Below, piece by piece: positions 5,070-12,205 of a stretch of DNA of 12,205 bases (position 1 is its first letter; each line of letters begins with the position of its first letter). The notes below the pieces were generated by a model that saw nothing but the letters and a program-made list of their open reading frames with translations, ran no database searches and was not told the origin of the DNA. This stretch comes from Thermoplasmata archaeon (GTDB lineage Archaea > Thermoplasmatota > Thermoplasmata > Lutacidiplasmatales > UBA184). The DNA lies in NCBI GenBank assembly GCA_030040035.1, contig JASHUJ010000081.1, forward strand, positions 1 through 12,205. Reading direction: 5' to 3'. A program made the translations under genes and the position numbers.

Positions 5070-6521
5070 GTGGAGGATCTCGTCCGGACCGCGCTCACGG
5101 CGGCCGACGGCCCCGGGGTCCGGTACGCGGATGCGCGGGTCGTGGCGCCGCTGAGGATGCTCCACCTCGCCGTTCAGAATGGACGGGCGCAGGCGCTCAC
5201 CGACGCGCGCGAGGGTGGTCTCGGCGTGCGCGTGCGGACCGACCGCGCCTGGGGGTTTGCCGGCACGTCCGAGCTCAGCCCAAGCGCGGCGCGCGCGTCG
5301 GCCGCGCTCGCGGTGCGGCTCGCGCGCGCGGCGGGACGGGCCGTGCCCGGGCCGCTCCGGGTGACGGACGAAGCTCGGGTGGACCGCGGCCGCTACGCGA
5401 CGGGGCTCGAGCGGGACCCGTTCGACGTGCCGCGCGAGGAGATCGTTCGGCTGCTCACCGACGCCGAAGCTTCCCTGCACGTGGGACGGGACGTGAAGAG
5501 CGGGGTCGCGTCGTTGCAGGCCTGGAGCGAGACCAAATGGTTCGCCTCCAGCGAAGGCGCGTCGTACACGTCGCGCATCGTCCAGGTCGGCGCCGGCGTT
5601 TCGGCGACGGCGGTCCGGGGGGCGAACGTGCAGCGCCGGAGCGCCCCCTCGTCGTTCGGAGGGGACTACCGCCAGGCTGGCTTCGAATTCGTCGCGTCGC
5701 TCGACCTCCCCGGGCGGGCCGACTCCGTGGGCCGGGAGGCCGTGGCGCTGCTCGACGCGCCGGCCTGTCCGACCGGCCGGACCACGCTCGTGCTCGGCTC
5801 CGACCAGCTGGCCCTGCAAGTCCACGAGAGCGTCGGTCACGCGGTGGAGCTGGACCGCATCTACGGCAGCGAAGCGGGCTACGCGGGCACGAGTTGGGTG
5901 CCGATCGGAGAGCTCGGACGCCTTCGTTACGGGAGCGACGCGATGAACGTCGTCGCCGACGCGACCGAACCCGGGGGCCTCGGTACGTTCGGGTGGGACG
6001 ATGAGGGGACGCCCGGGCAGCGGACGTCGATCGTGGAGCGCGGTACGCTCGTCGGGGTCCTGTCTTCGCGCGAGTCGGCCGCCGAGCTCGGGCTCGCGCG
6101 CTCCGGCGGGACCGCCCGCGCGGAAGGTGCGGACCGGTCGCCGCTCGTCCGAATGACCAACATCGACCTGCTCCCGGGCGATCTCTCCCGCGAAGAGCTC
6201 CTTGAGGAGATTCCCGAGGGGATCTACGTCGAGACGAACCGATCGTGGTCGATCGATGATCGCCGCCTGAACTTCCAGTTCGGGACCGAGATCGGTCGAC
6301 GGATCGTCCACGGCGAGCTGGGCGAACTCGTTCGGAACCCGATCTACTCCGGGATGGGCCCCGAGTTCTGGAGCTCGATGGACGGCGTCGGGGATCAGGC
6401 CACCTGGCATCTATGGGGTGTTCCGAACTGCGGCAAGGGTCAACCCGGACAGATCGCGCGGGTGAGCCACGGGGCTCCGATCGCGCGCTTCCGCAACGTG
6501 GCCGTCCGCGGAGGGGGGTGA
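5070..6521 (+). CDS. tldD: TldD metalloprotease subunit
   Basis: TldD is the catalytic subunit of the TldD/TldE heteromeric zinc protease, which in bacteria trims modified peptides and unfolded polypeptides inside the cell. The 483-aa protein carries the signature HESVGH (252-257, HExxxH) after the ALQV strand. The C-terminal NCGKGQPGQ segment (C454) matches the conserved Cys expected to complete the metal site. Other family segments include DGVGDQ (438-443), GMGPEFW and the N-terminal domain ending near residue 220. The GTG at 5070 gives the usual TldD opening (EDLVRTAL...YADARV). The length is typical. tldE follows after two bases, with a GGGGGTGA ribosome-binding segment overlapping the tldD stop, so the subunits are made together. 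Archaeal TldD/TldE substrates are largely unknown, and no modified-peptide precursor is visible nearby. Confidence 0.93.
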   Translation: MEDLVRTALTAADGPGVRYADARVVAPLRMLHLAVQNGRAQALTDAREGGLGVRVRTDRAWGFAGTSELSPSAARASAALAVRLARAAGRAVPGPLRVTDEARVDRGRYATGLERDPFDVPREEIVRLLTDAEASLHVGRDVKSGVASLQAWSETKWFASSEGASYTSRIVQVGAGVSATAVRGANVQRRSAPSSFGGDYRQAGFEFVASLDLPGRADSVGREAVALLDAPACPTGRTTLVLGSDQLALQVHESVGHAVELDRIYGSEAGYAGTSWVPIGELGRLRYGSDAMNVVADATEPGGLGTFGWDDEGTPGQRTSIVERGTLVGVLSSRESAAELGLARSGGTARAEGADRSPLVRMTNIDLLPGDLSREELLEEIPEGIYVETNRSWSIDDRRLNFQFGTEIGRRIVHGELGELVRNPIYSGMGPEFWSSMDGVGDQATWHLWGVPNCGKGQPGQIARVSHGAPIARFRNVAVRGGG

Positions 6522-6523
6522 CG

Positions 6524-7900
6524 ATGGCGACCCGTCGAAGCCGCTCCCGCGATCCAATCGCATTGGCGCTCGCCGGGCTCCCCGACGGCGCGTCCGCGGA
6601 CGTCCGGGTGACCCACCGGACGTGGACGACGATCCGGTTCGCGAACGGCCGGATCCATCAGCCCCACCTCGAGCGGTCCACGCACGTCTCCTTCCGCGTC
6701 GCGGAAGATGGACGACTCGGGACCGCCACGTCGTCCGATCTGTCCGCGGTCGGCTTGGCGGCCGTCCGCGACGCGGCCCGTTCGCTCGCGCACGTCGCGC
6801 CGGTCGAGAAGACATTTCCCGGTTTTCCGTCCGACCGGCGTGCCGCCGGTCGGCTACCGGCGTTCTCCGAATCCACCGCCGCGCTCTCCCCCGAGCGCGC
6901 GACCCGGATCGCGCGCTCGATCCTCGAGGCCGCGCGGGCCCGCGCCCCCGAAGGACGGATCGCCGGCGTGGTGATCGTCGGCGCCGAGCGTCGGCGCGTC
7001 GCGAACTCCGCGGGGCTCGATCGGACGGACCGGTTCTCCACCGCGCAAGCGAGCGTGCTCGTGGACCGGCCGGATCGTGACCCGCCGGTCTCGGGCTGGT
7101 CCGAGGGAGGTCACTGGGATCACCGACGCCTCGAGGCGGAGCGCCTCGGGACGGAGGCCGCCGAGCGCGTCGCCCCGTCGCCGCCCGCGCCCGTCGACCC
7201 CGGCGCGTACCGAGTGGTCCTGCGCGGGCCGGCGATGGCCACCGCGCTCGAGTACCTCGCCCACCTCGGCTTCGGCGGATCCGGTGAGCTCGAAGGTTGG
7301 AGCTGCCTCCGCCGCCTGCGGGGACGGCGGATCGCGCCCGAGATCGTGGACCTGGCCGACGATCCGCGATCGCGGAACACCGTCCCGTTCGCGTACGACT
7401 GCGAGGGGACACCCACCCGGCGGACCCGACTCATCGACCACGGGATCGCCGGGGAGGCCGCGACCGATCTCGTGACCGCCGGCCGGCTCGGCCGCCGCCG
7501 GACCGGGCACGCGCTGCCGCCCGAGTCGCCGTGGGGCGAGTGGGGACCGATGCCGACCCGGATGATCCTGGCACCGGGCGACGCGACCGAGGACGAGCTC
7601 GTCCGGGCGACCGGCACGGGATTGCTCGTCACCCGGTTCCACTACGTCCGGGTCGTGGATCCGGGCCGCGGGGTGATCACCGGGATGACCCGCGACGGAA
7701 CGTACCGCATCGAGCACGGAGCGATCGCGGGTCCGGTCCGCAACCTCCGATTCACGGAGAGCCTCCTGACCCTCCTGCGGGGGATCTCGCTCCTGGGTCG
7801 GGAGGCGCGGATCTTCCCCACGGAACGCGCGACCTCGGCGATCACGACGCCCGCGGCGGCCGTCCGGTCGTTCCGGTTCACGTCGGCGACGCTGTTCTGA
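6524..7900 (+). CDS. tldE: TldE (PmbA-like) non-catalytic protease subunit
   Basis: This 458-aa protein is the partner of TldD. It has the same two-domain plan: the N-terminal domain contains ADVRVTHRTWTTIRFANGRI, where TldD has its YADARV strand, and the C-terminal beta domain contains LRGPAMATALEYLAHLGFGGSG. At the place where TldD has HExxxH the sequence reads EYLAHL without the metal motif, which is the normal difference between TldE and TldD. Later segments shared with the family include FAYDCEGTPTRRTRLIDHG and a C-terminal TGTGLLVTRFHYVRVVDP-like block ending in GPVRNLRFTES. The ATG at 6524 is preceded by a strong purine-rich site (6511-6518). The open frame runs upstream to 6413 inside tldD, but this extension is not family-like. 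The TGA overlaps the purN ATG by one base. Confidence 0.9.
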   Translation: MATRRSRSRDPIALALAGLPDGASADVRVTHRTWTTIRFANGRIHQPHLERSTHVSFRVAEDGRLGTATSSDLSAVGLAAVRDAARSLAHVAPVEKTFPGFPSDRRAAGRLPAFSESTAALSPERATRIARSILEAARARAPEGRIAGVVIVGAERRRVANSAGLDRTDRFSTAQASVLVDRPDRDPPVSGWSEGGHWDHRRLEAERLGTEAAERVAPSPPAPVDPGAYRVVLRGPAMATALEYLAHLGFGGSGELEGWSCLRRLRGRRIAPEIVDLADDPRSRNTVPFAYDCEGTPTRRTRLIDHGIAGEAATDLVTAGRLGRRRTGHALPPESPWGEWGPMPTRMILAPGDATEDELVRATGTGLLVTRFHYVRVVDPGRGVITGMTRDGTYRIEHGAIAGPVRNLRFTESLLTLLRGISLLGREARIFPTERATSAITTPAAAVRSFRFTSATLF

Positions 7901-8586
7901 TGTCCGCTCGGGAGGGTGCGGGCCGCCGCGAGGGTCCGCTCGCCATCGCGATCCTGGCGTCCGGCGCGGGCACCACGCTCGCCGCCCTCGCCGACCGCAT
8001 CGCCGCGGGAACGCTCCCCGCCCGGATCGCCCTCGCGGTCGTCGACCGGCCCGGCGCCGGGGCGCTCGAGCAGGCGCGCCGACGAGGTCTCCCCCTCGAG
8101 CTCCTCCCGTCGCGCGGGATCCCGCCCGAGATCTGGGCCGCCCGCCTGTCGGACGCCCTCACGGACCGCGCGGTCGAGCTGGTGGTGCTCGCGGGATTCC
8201 TCACCATCCTCCCTCCCTCGTGGGTCGAGCGCTGGGCGGGCCGCGCGATCAACCTCCATCCCGCCTTGCTGCCGCGCTACGGAGGACCCGGCATGTACGG
8301 CGCCCGGGTCCACGAGGCCGTCCTCGCGGCCGGCGACCGGGAGACGGGGGCCACCGTCCACCTCGTCACGACGCACGTCGACGGGGGACCGATCCTCGCC
8401 CAGGCCCGCATCGACGTCGTGGCCGGTGACACGCCCGAGTCGCTCCGGGCGAAGCTGCATCCCGTGGAGGTCGAGGTGCTCGCGAGCGCGATCGGGCGGT
8501 TCGCGGCGGGGGAGTGGCCCCTCCCCTATCCCGGCCCGGAGCGCTCGGCGTCCAGTCGACGCGACGCATCGGGTCGCGCCGCGTAG
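7900..8586 (+). CDS. purN: Phosphoribosylglycinamide formyltransferase (PurN-like, GTT-loop variant)
   Basis: PurN transfers formyl from 10-formyl-tetrahydrofolate to GAR in purine synthesis. The 228-aa product has the formyltransferase fold: opening strand IAILASGAGTTLAAL (17-30), VVLAGFLTILP (95-105), the catalytic INLHPALLP (N118, H120), GMYGARVHEAVL (131-142), and TTHVDGGPILAQ with D161. These match the Asn-His-Asp catalytic set of the family. The phosphate-binding loop reads SGAGTT, whereas the common form is SGxGSN; I recall a GTT loop in some bacterial, for example planctomycete-like, PurN proteins. The start ATG overlaps the tldE TGA (TGATG), so translation is probably coupled. The last 20 residues are Arg/Ser/Ala-rich and non-conserved, and this tail overlaps the converging SerK-like gene by 61 bp. 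A different formyltransferase (sugar or amino acid) is possible but less likely. Confidence 0.87.
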   Translation: MSAREGAGRREGPLAIAILASGAGTTLAALADRIAAGTLPARIALAVVDRPGAGALEQARRRGLPLELLPSRGIPPEIWAARLSDALTDRAVELVVLAGFLTILPPSWVERWAGRAINLHPALLPRYGGPGMYGARVHEAVLAAGDRETGATVHLVTTHVDGGPILAQARIDVVAGDTPESLRAKLHPVEVEVLASAIGRFAAGEWPLPYPGPERSASSRRDASGRAA

Positions 8587-9002
8587 TCCGCGGCGGCGCG
8601 TCCGTCGAGGATGTCGGCCAGCGGCGTGGGATGGAGGGGTAGCTCGACGCGGAGGTGGTGGCGGGTCGTCTTCGGGGGGAAGAGCTCGCCGCGCTCCCCG
8701 CGCCGGACGACCTCGGCCTTCGTGATCGGCAACCCGGGACGCCACGGCTCGAGCGCGACCAGGTCGGTCTCGTAATCGAGGATCCACGCGGGCACGTACC
8801 GCGCGCCGATCTGCCGGAGCGCCGCGACCCGGTGGTGACCGTTCAAGATGACGAAGGAGCCGCGCGCGACCCAGATCGGGTCGTGGAAGACCCCGGTCCG
8901 GCGGAGCTCGTCGACGAGCTCGCCGACGTTCGCCGCCTCGATCTCTTCGTGCGCCCTGAGTTGCCCGATCGGGACCAGCGCGAACTCCGGGGCGCGGGTC
9001 AT
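8526..9002 (-). CDS. serK: ParB-fold protein related to archaeal free serine kinase (SerK-like)
   Basis: The 158-aa protein has the single ParB/sulfiredoxin domain. It opens with ALVPIGQLRAHEEI (8-21) carrying the conserved Glu pair, continues with DELRRTGVFHDPIWV (31-45), and has the nucleotide-binding motif VILNGHHRVAALRQIGA (51-67). After the core it keeps ITKAEVVRRGERGELFPPKTTRH (93-115), a segment I associate with Thermococcus SerK, which phosphorylates free L-serine with ADP on the way to cysteine. There is no helix-turn-helix, so a DNA-partitioning ParB is unlikely. The residue before GHHR is Asn54, where SerK relatives, as I recall, usually have Asp. That could affect activity. The start ATG overlaps the stop of the upstream beta-subunit gene (ATGA), so it is coupled to that operon. 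Its 3' end overlaps purN by 61 bp on the other strand. Confidence 0.75.
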   Translation of the reverse strand: MTRAPEFALVPIGQLRAHEEIEAANVGELVDELRRTGVFHDPIWVARGSFVILNGHHRVAALRQIGARYVPAWILDYETDLVALEPWRPGLPITKAEVVRRGERGELFPPKTTRHHLRVELPLHPTPLADILDGRAAADYAARPDASRRLDAERSGPG

Positions 9003-9982
9003 GCCGCGGTCCCCTCGGTCGCCTCGGCGAGCGCCCGGCGCACGTAGACCCCGATCATCCGGCGCCGGTAGTCGGGGAGCAGGAACGTGTTGTGGACCGG
9101 CCGGAGCCGACGCGTCACCTCCTCGGCGAGGCGCGCGATCTTCGCCTCGGTGAGCGGCCCCCCGACGAGCCCGTCCGTGAGCTCGTCGAAGCGCCGGGGG
9201 TACGTTTCCACGCCCCCGACGGCGAGGCGGAGGCGCTCGACCGAGCCCGCGTCCCACCGGCCGGCGACCGCGACGCCCAGCTCGGGGAAGTCGAACGAGG
9301 GCCGCACGCGGAGCTTCTTGTAGCGGCCCTTGAGCCCGGCAGCGGTCGGCGGAAGATCGACCCCGACGACGAGCTCGCCCGGTGCCAGGCGGAGACGGCG
9401 GATCCCGTCGCCGGCGGCGTCGTAGAGATCAGTCAGCGGGATCGCGCGCCGGCCGTCCGGCCCCGCGACCTCGACCGTCGCGTCGAGCGTGAGGAGGGCC
9501 GGCGCGAGGTCCCCCGAGAACGTCGCGTAGCAGCGCTCCTTCTGCGGGACGACGTGGCACCGGTCCCCGTCCGCCTTGAGACAGAAGCCGAGACTCGCCC
9601 GCCAGAAGTAGCTCTGGTTGAAGAAGAAGCACCGGGTCTCGACGAGGAGGTTCCCCCCGACGGTCCCGCTCGAGCGGACGAGCGGGGTCGCGATCTCCGT
9701 GAGCGCGTCCGCGACCCCGGGATAGCGGGCGACGAACGCGGCGTCCTCCTCCAGCCGGCCGAGCCGCTCCATCGCCCCGAGGTGCGTCGCGGAGTGGCCG
9801 GCGAGCTCCTCCACCCGATCGAGCGCCACGAGGTGGGGCTTGAGATTGATGTGCATCTTGTAGTTCGGCAGGAGATCGGTGCCCCCCGCCAGATAATCGC
9901 AGGCGCCCGAGAACTCCCGGGCGATCCGCACGGCCTCGTCGACGGTCGTGGGCTGGTGGAGTTCGAACGGATCGAGGTGCAT
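8999..9982 (-). CDS. hcrB: 4-hydroxybenzoyl-CoA reductase-type beta subunit (FAD and [4Fe-4S])
   Basis: The 327-aa protein belongs to the FAD-binding subunits of the xanthine oxidase family. FAD motifs are LAGGTDLLPNYK (31-42) and SSGTVGGNLL (104-113). Between the FAD domain halves is an insert with four cysteines, C118, C134, C142 and C151, spaced 16, 8 and 9 residues. This is the spacing of the extra [4Fe-4S] cluster in the beta subunit of 4-hydroxybenzoyl-CoA reductase and is absent from ordinary CO dehydrogenase or xanthine dehydrogenase medium subunits. Flanking features NQSYFW, CHVVPQ and FSGDLAPALL also fit HcrB/HbaD. The enzyme removes the ring hydroxyl of 4-hydroxybenzoyl-CoA to give benzoyl-CoA using low-potential electrons. 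A perfect Shine-Dalgarno lies in the alpha-subunit stop region. The stop overlaps the next gene by ATGA. The exact substrate (another aromatic acyl-CoA) is open. Confidence 0.87.
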   Translation of the reverse strand: MHLDPFELHQPTTVDEAVRIAREFSGACDYLAGGTDLLPNYKMHINLKPHLVALDRVEELAGHSATHLGAMERLGRLEEDAAFVARYPGVADALTEIATPLVRSSGTVGGNLLVETRCFFFNQSYFWRASLGFCLKADGDRCHVVPQKERCYATFSGDLAPALLTLDATVEVAGPDGRRAIPLTDLYDAAGDGIRRLRLAPGELVVGVDLPPTAAGLKGRYKKLRVRPSFDFPELGVAVAGRWDAGSVERLRLAVGGVETYPRRFDELTDGLVGGPLTEAKIARLAEEVTRRLRPVHNTFLLPDYRRRMIGVYVRRALAEATEGTAA

Positions 9983-9985
9983 CCG

Positions 9986-9995
9986 TCACCTCCCC
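9986..9995 (-). promoter_or_regulatory. Shine-Dalgarno sequence of the beta-subunit gene
   Basis: Read on the minus strand this is GGGGAGGTGA, an extended complement of the 16S rRNA 3' end. Its final TGA is also the stop codon of the alpha-subunit gene, and the beta-subunit ATG follows three bases later. This indicates tight translational coupling of the two subunits. Confidence 0.85.
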
Positions 9996-12205
9996 TTCCA
10001 CGTGCGGCCTTCCTTCGCCCGCCATTCGAGTCCCCGCACCACGCGGTCCGGGGTGATCGGGAGCTCGGTGAACCGGACCCCGATGGCGTCGTACAGCGCG
10101 TTGCCGACGGCGGGCAGCGTCGCGATGAGCGGCCCCTCGCCCGCCTCCTTCGCTCCGAACGGGCCCTCGGGGTCGTCCGCACCCACCAGGAGGATCTCGA
10201 TCTCGGGCATCTGCTGGGGCATCGGGATCTTGTACTCGAGGAGCGAGGGATTGAACAGCCGCGAGCCCCGGTAGCTCATCGTCTCGCCCATGACCTGGCC
10301 GAGGCCCATGTGGATCGATCCCTGGATCTGGCCCTCGACCGCGAGCCGGTTCAGCGGCCGCCCGCAGTCGAACGCGGCCCAGATTTTGGGGACGCGGTAC
10401 TCGCCCGTCTCGACATCGACGTCGACCTCCGCGACGTACGCGGCGAACGAGTAGGCGGGCGCCGTGCCGGCCCGCGCCCCCTTGAACGTCCCGCCGACCG
10501 GGCGCGTCTGGTACGAGCCCGACGCGGTCAGCGCGCCGGTCGACTCCATCGCCCGGTGGAGGGCGTCGAGGAACGGGACCGAGAGCTCGGGGTGCCCGGT
10601 GACGGAGAACCGCTCGTGACCGACCTCGATCTCCTCGGGGGCCCGCCCGAGGACCGAGGCGGCGGCGGCGACGAGCTTCGCCTTGAGCTCCTCGGCCGCC
10701 GCCCGGGCGGCGTTCCCCATCATGAACGTCACGCGGCTCGAGTACGAGCCGAGGTCGATCGGGCTCACGTCCGAATCGACGCGCTGGACGTGGACCCGCT
10801 CGAGGTCGACCCCGAGCACTTCGGCGACGATCGCGGCGAGGAGCGTGTTCGAGCCCTGGCCGATGTCGGCCTGCATCGAATGGACGGCGATCCCGCCGTC
10901 CATGTCGACCTTCAGGTGAACGGTCGACTGGGGCATCTTCGGCGTGAAGTGGATGGGGCTGTTGGAGCCCGAGATGTAGAATCCGCAGCCGAGCCCGACC
11001 CCCCGGCCGAACGGGAGGCGTCGGAACTTCGCGTCCCAGCCGCTCGCCGTACGGGCGGCCTCGAGGCACGCCAGGAAGGAGGTCGACGTGATCCGGAACT
11101 CGTTCACGGTCGTCGAGTCCGGAGGCAGGGCGTTCTGGATCCGGAGATCGAACGGGTCGCGCCCGGTCGCCTCGGCGAGCTGATCGATCGCGACCTCGAC
11201 CGAGTAGCGGATGTTCGTCCCGCCGTGCGCCCGCATCGCGCCGCTCGGGGGCTTCGTCGTATAGACCCGGCGGCCCTTGTACCGGAAGTTCGGGACCCGG
11301 TAGGGCCCCATCGCGAGGACCCCGTTGTAGTACGTCGTGACGGTGCCGAAGGAGCTCCAGGCGCCACCGTCGATGAGCGCCTCGATGTCGTAGGCCAGGA
11401 TGTTCCCGTCCCGGTCGAGCGCGATCCGGACGTCGTTCTGCGTCGGATGACGACCGTGATTCGTGTAGAAGACGTCCTCCCGATCGAACAGGATCTTCAC
11501 CGGGCGCCCGGACTCGATCGCGAGCGCGGCGCACACGATCTCGTGCGGCAGCGGATCCGATTTCCCCCCGAAGCCGCCGCCGACCTCGGGCTTGATGACG
11601 CGGATCCGATGGAGCGGGAGTCCGAGCACCTCGGAGAGCGCCCGGTGCAGGTAATGCGGCACCTGGGTCGCGCTCCAGACGGTGAGACGACCGTCCGGGG
11701 TCGCCTCGGCGATCGTCGCCATGGGCTCGGTGAACGCATGGGTGACGCCGGCGAACGTGCCCCGGACCCGCGTCGCGACGGCGGCCCGGGCGAACGCCGC
11801 GTCCACGTCCCCGAAGTGCTGGAGGACCTCCTTCTGGATGTTCGAGCCGTTCAGGCCCCGCGCGTGGATCGGCGCCTCGACCTTCGACGTGCCCATGCGC
11901 GGGTCGGAGTATTCGGGCAGGGGCTCGACCTCCGCCCGGACGAGCGCGAGCGCCGCCTCCGCGGTCCGCTCGTCCTGCGCCGCGACCGCGGCGATGATGT
12001 CCCCGATGTACCGGGCCTTCCCGACGGCGATCGCAGTCTCGTCGTGGGTGATCGGGAGCACCCCGAACGGAGTGGGATATCTCTCGCCGGTGAGCACGGC
12101 GAACACGCCCGGATACGCTCGGGCCGCGCTCACGTCGATCGAGGTGAGCCGCGCGTGCGGCCACGGGCTCCGCAGGAGCCGGCCGACGAGCATTCCCGGA
12201 CGTCG
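9986..12205 (-). CDS. hcrA: 4-hydroxybenzoyl-CoA reductase-type alpha subunit, molybdenum-binding (5' partial)
   Basis: This is the large molybdopterin-binding subunit of a xanthine oxidase-family enzyme. Counting from the in-frame ATG at 12193, the motifs in order are: LLRSPWPHAR (6-15), the a/b hammerhead with GVFAVLTGER (29-38), VGGGFGGK (204-211), PPSGAMRAHGGTN (315-327), DIGQGSNT (443-450), GGTFKGARAG (568-577) and FGAKEAGEGP (679-688), where E686 is the expected active-site Glu. The frame stays open to the window edge and the residues before the ATG read RRPG. Family proteins have a matching RxPGM in mid-domain, so about 40-60 residues are missing and 12193 is not the true start. Assignment to the 4-hydroxybenzoyl-CoA reductase group comes mainly from the paired beta subunit; an aldehyde or other hydroxylase alone would be possible. 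The gamma [2Fe-2S] gene probably lies further upstream. Confidence 0.87.
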   Translation of the reverse strand, partial: RRPGMLVGRLLRSPWPHARLTSIDVSAARAYPGVFAVLTGERYPTPFGVLPITHDETAIAVGKARYIGDIIAAVAAQDERTAEAALALVRAEVEPLPEYSDPRMGTSKVEAPIHARGLNGSNIQKEVLQHFGDVDAAFARAAVATRVRGTFAGVTHAFTEPMATIAEATPDGRLTVWSATQVPHYLHRALSEVLGLPLHRIRVIKPEVGGGFGGKSDPLPHEIVCAALAIESGRPVKILFDREDVFYTNHGRHPTQNDVRIALDRDGNILAYDIEALIDGGAWSSFGTVTTYYNGVLAMGPYRVPNFRYKGRRVYTTKPPSGAMRAHGGTNIRYSVEVAIDQLAEATGRDPFDLRIQNALPPDSTTVNEFRITSTSFLACLEAARTASGWDAKFRRLPFGRGVGLGCGFYISGSNSPIHFTPKMPQSTVHLKVDMDGGIAVHSMQADIGQGSNTLLAAIVAEVLGVDLERVHVQRVDSDVSPIDLGSYSSRVTFMMGNAARAAAEELKAKLVAAAASVLGRAPEEIEVGHERFSVTGHPELSVPFLDALHRAMESTGALTASGSYQTRPVGGTFKGARAGTAPAYSFAAYVAEVDVDVETGEYRVPKIWAAFDCGRPLNRLAVEGQIQGSIHMGLGQVMGETMSYRGSRLFNPSLLEYKIPMPQQMPEIEILLVGADDPEGPFGAKEAGEGPLIATLPAVGNALYDAIGVRFTELPITPDRVVRGLEWRAKEGRTWKGR

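Noticed and set aside
2972..5098. A 708-aa minus-strand open frame covering gar1, tfb and the methyltransferase
   Set aside because: It is an Arg/Gly/Pro-rich shadow of high-GC DNA, overlapping two well-recognised plus-strand genes and lying in another frame of the methyltransferase. It has no recognisable domain.
6413..6523. Upstream extension of TldE into tldD
   Set aside because: The open frame is present, but the residues do not look like TldE and a strong ribosome-binding segment stands just before ATG 6524.
5070..7900. Modified-peptide (microcin/RiPP-like) cluster around TldD/TldE and the O-methyltransferase
   Set aside because: I found no small precursor peptide, cyclodehydratase or transporter nearby, and the neighbours are housekeeping genes.
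8526..9002. Chromosome-partitioning ParB or toxin-like nuclease
   Set aside because: The protein has only the ParB/Srx core with a SerK-like C-terminal segment, no helix-turn-helix and no parA neighbour.
9429..12164. A 911-aa minus-strand open frame parallel to the alpha and beta subunits
   Set aside because: It reads the same strand one frame off. The translated sequence is Arg/Ala/Gly/Pro-rich without domains, while the overlapping frames hold clear enzyme motifs.
1..12205. CRISPR array, insertion sequence, prophage or defence island
   Set aside because: I saw no regularly spaced repeats, transposase, integrase or nuclease-helicase genes on either strand.

Overview
This is a very GC-rich archaeal window with densely packed genes. 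It carries transcription factor B, the H/ACA RNP protein Gar1, an archaeal-type tRNA-Ser, a SAMP2/Urm1-like ubiquitin-fold protein and short TATA-like elements just ahead of starts. The GC content and gene set make a terrestrial or sediment lineage of Thermoplasmatota my best guess. That placement is an inference, not a measurement.

Left part (1-4255, plus strand). The window opens with the 3' end of a probable phosphoglucose/phosphomannose isomerase. A tRNA-Ser(CGA) follows; its T-loop is interrupted by a 33-nt intron, so the gene is complete only once that segment is removed. A 67-aa SAMP2-like protein starts 27 nt after the tRNA. Next come two adjacent, related helical proteins of unknown function, the first with an N-terminal zinc ribbon. 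A TATA-rich gap then leads into gar1 and tfb, which link rRNA modification and transcription initiation.

Middle part (4252-8586). An O-methyltransferase on the minus strand ends tail-to-tail with tfb, sharing a CTAG. It diverges from a plus-strand tldD-tldE-purN run. TldD has the metal-binding HExxxH and TldE lacks it, as expected for a TldD/TldE heteromeric protease. purN overlaps the tldE stop by one base and is a variant GAR transformylase.

Right part (8526-12205, minus strand). Transcription runs from the right edge. A molybdopterin-binding alpha subunit (5' end outside the window) is followed by an FAD/[4Fe-4S] beta subunit of the 4-hydroxybenzoyl-CoA reductase type. A ParB-fold, SerK-like putative serine kinase follows, coupled to it by an ATGA overlap. 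The gamma [2Fe-2S] subunit is not in the window and would be expected beyond 12205. This suggests reductive dehydroxylation of an aromatic acyl-CoA in an anaerobe.

The most unusual item is the T-loop intron in tRNA-Ser, with a near-canonical bulge-helix-bulge. I see no defence system, CRISPR array, insertion sequence or other mobile element. No stretch longer than about 300 bases lacks a gene.
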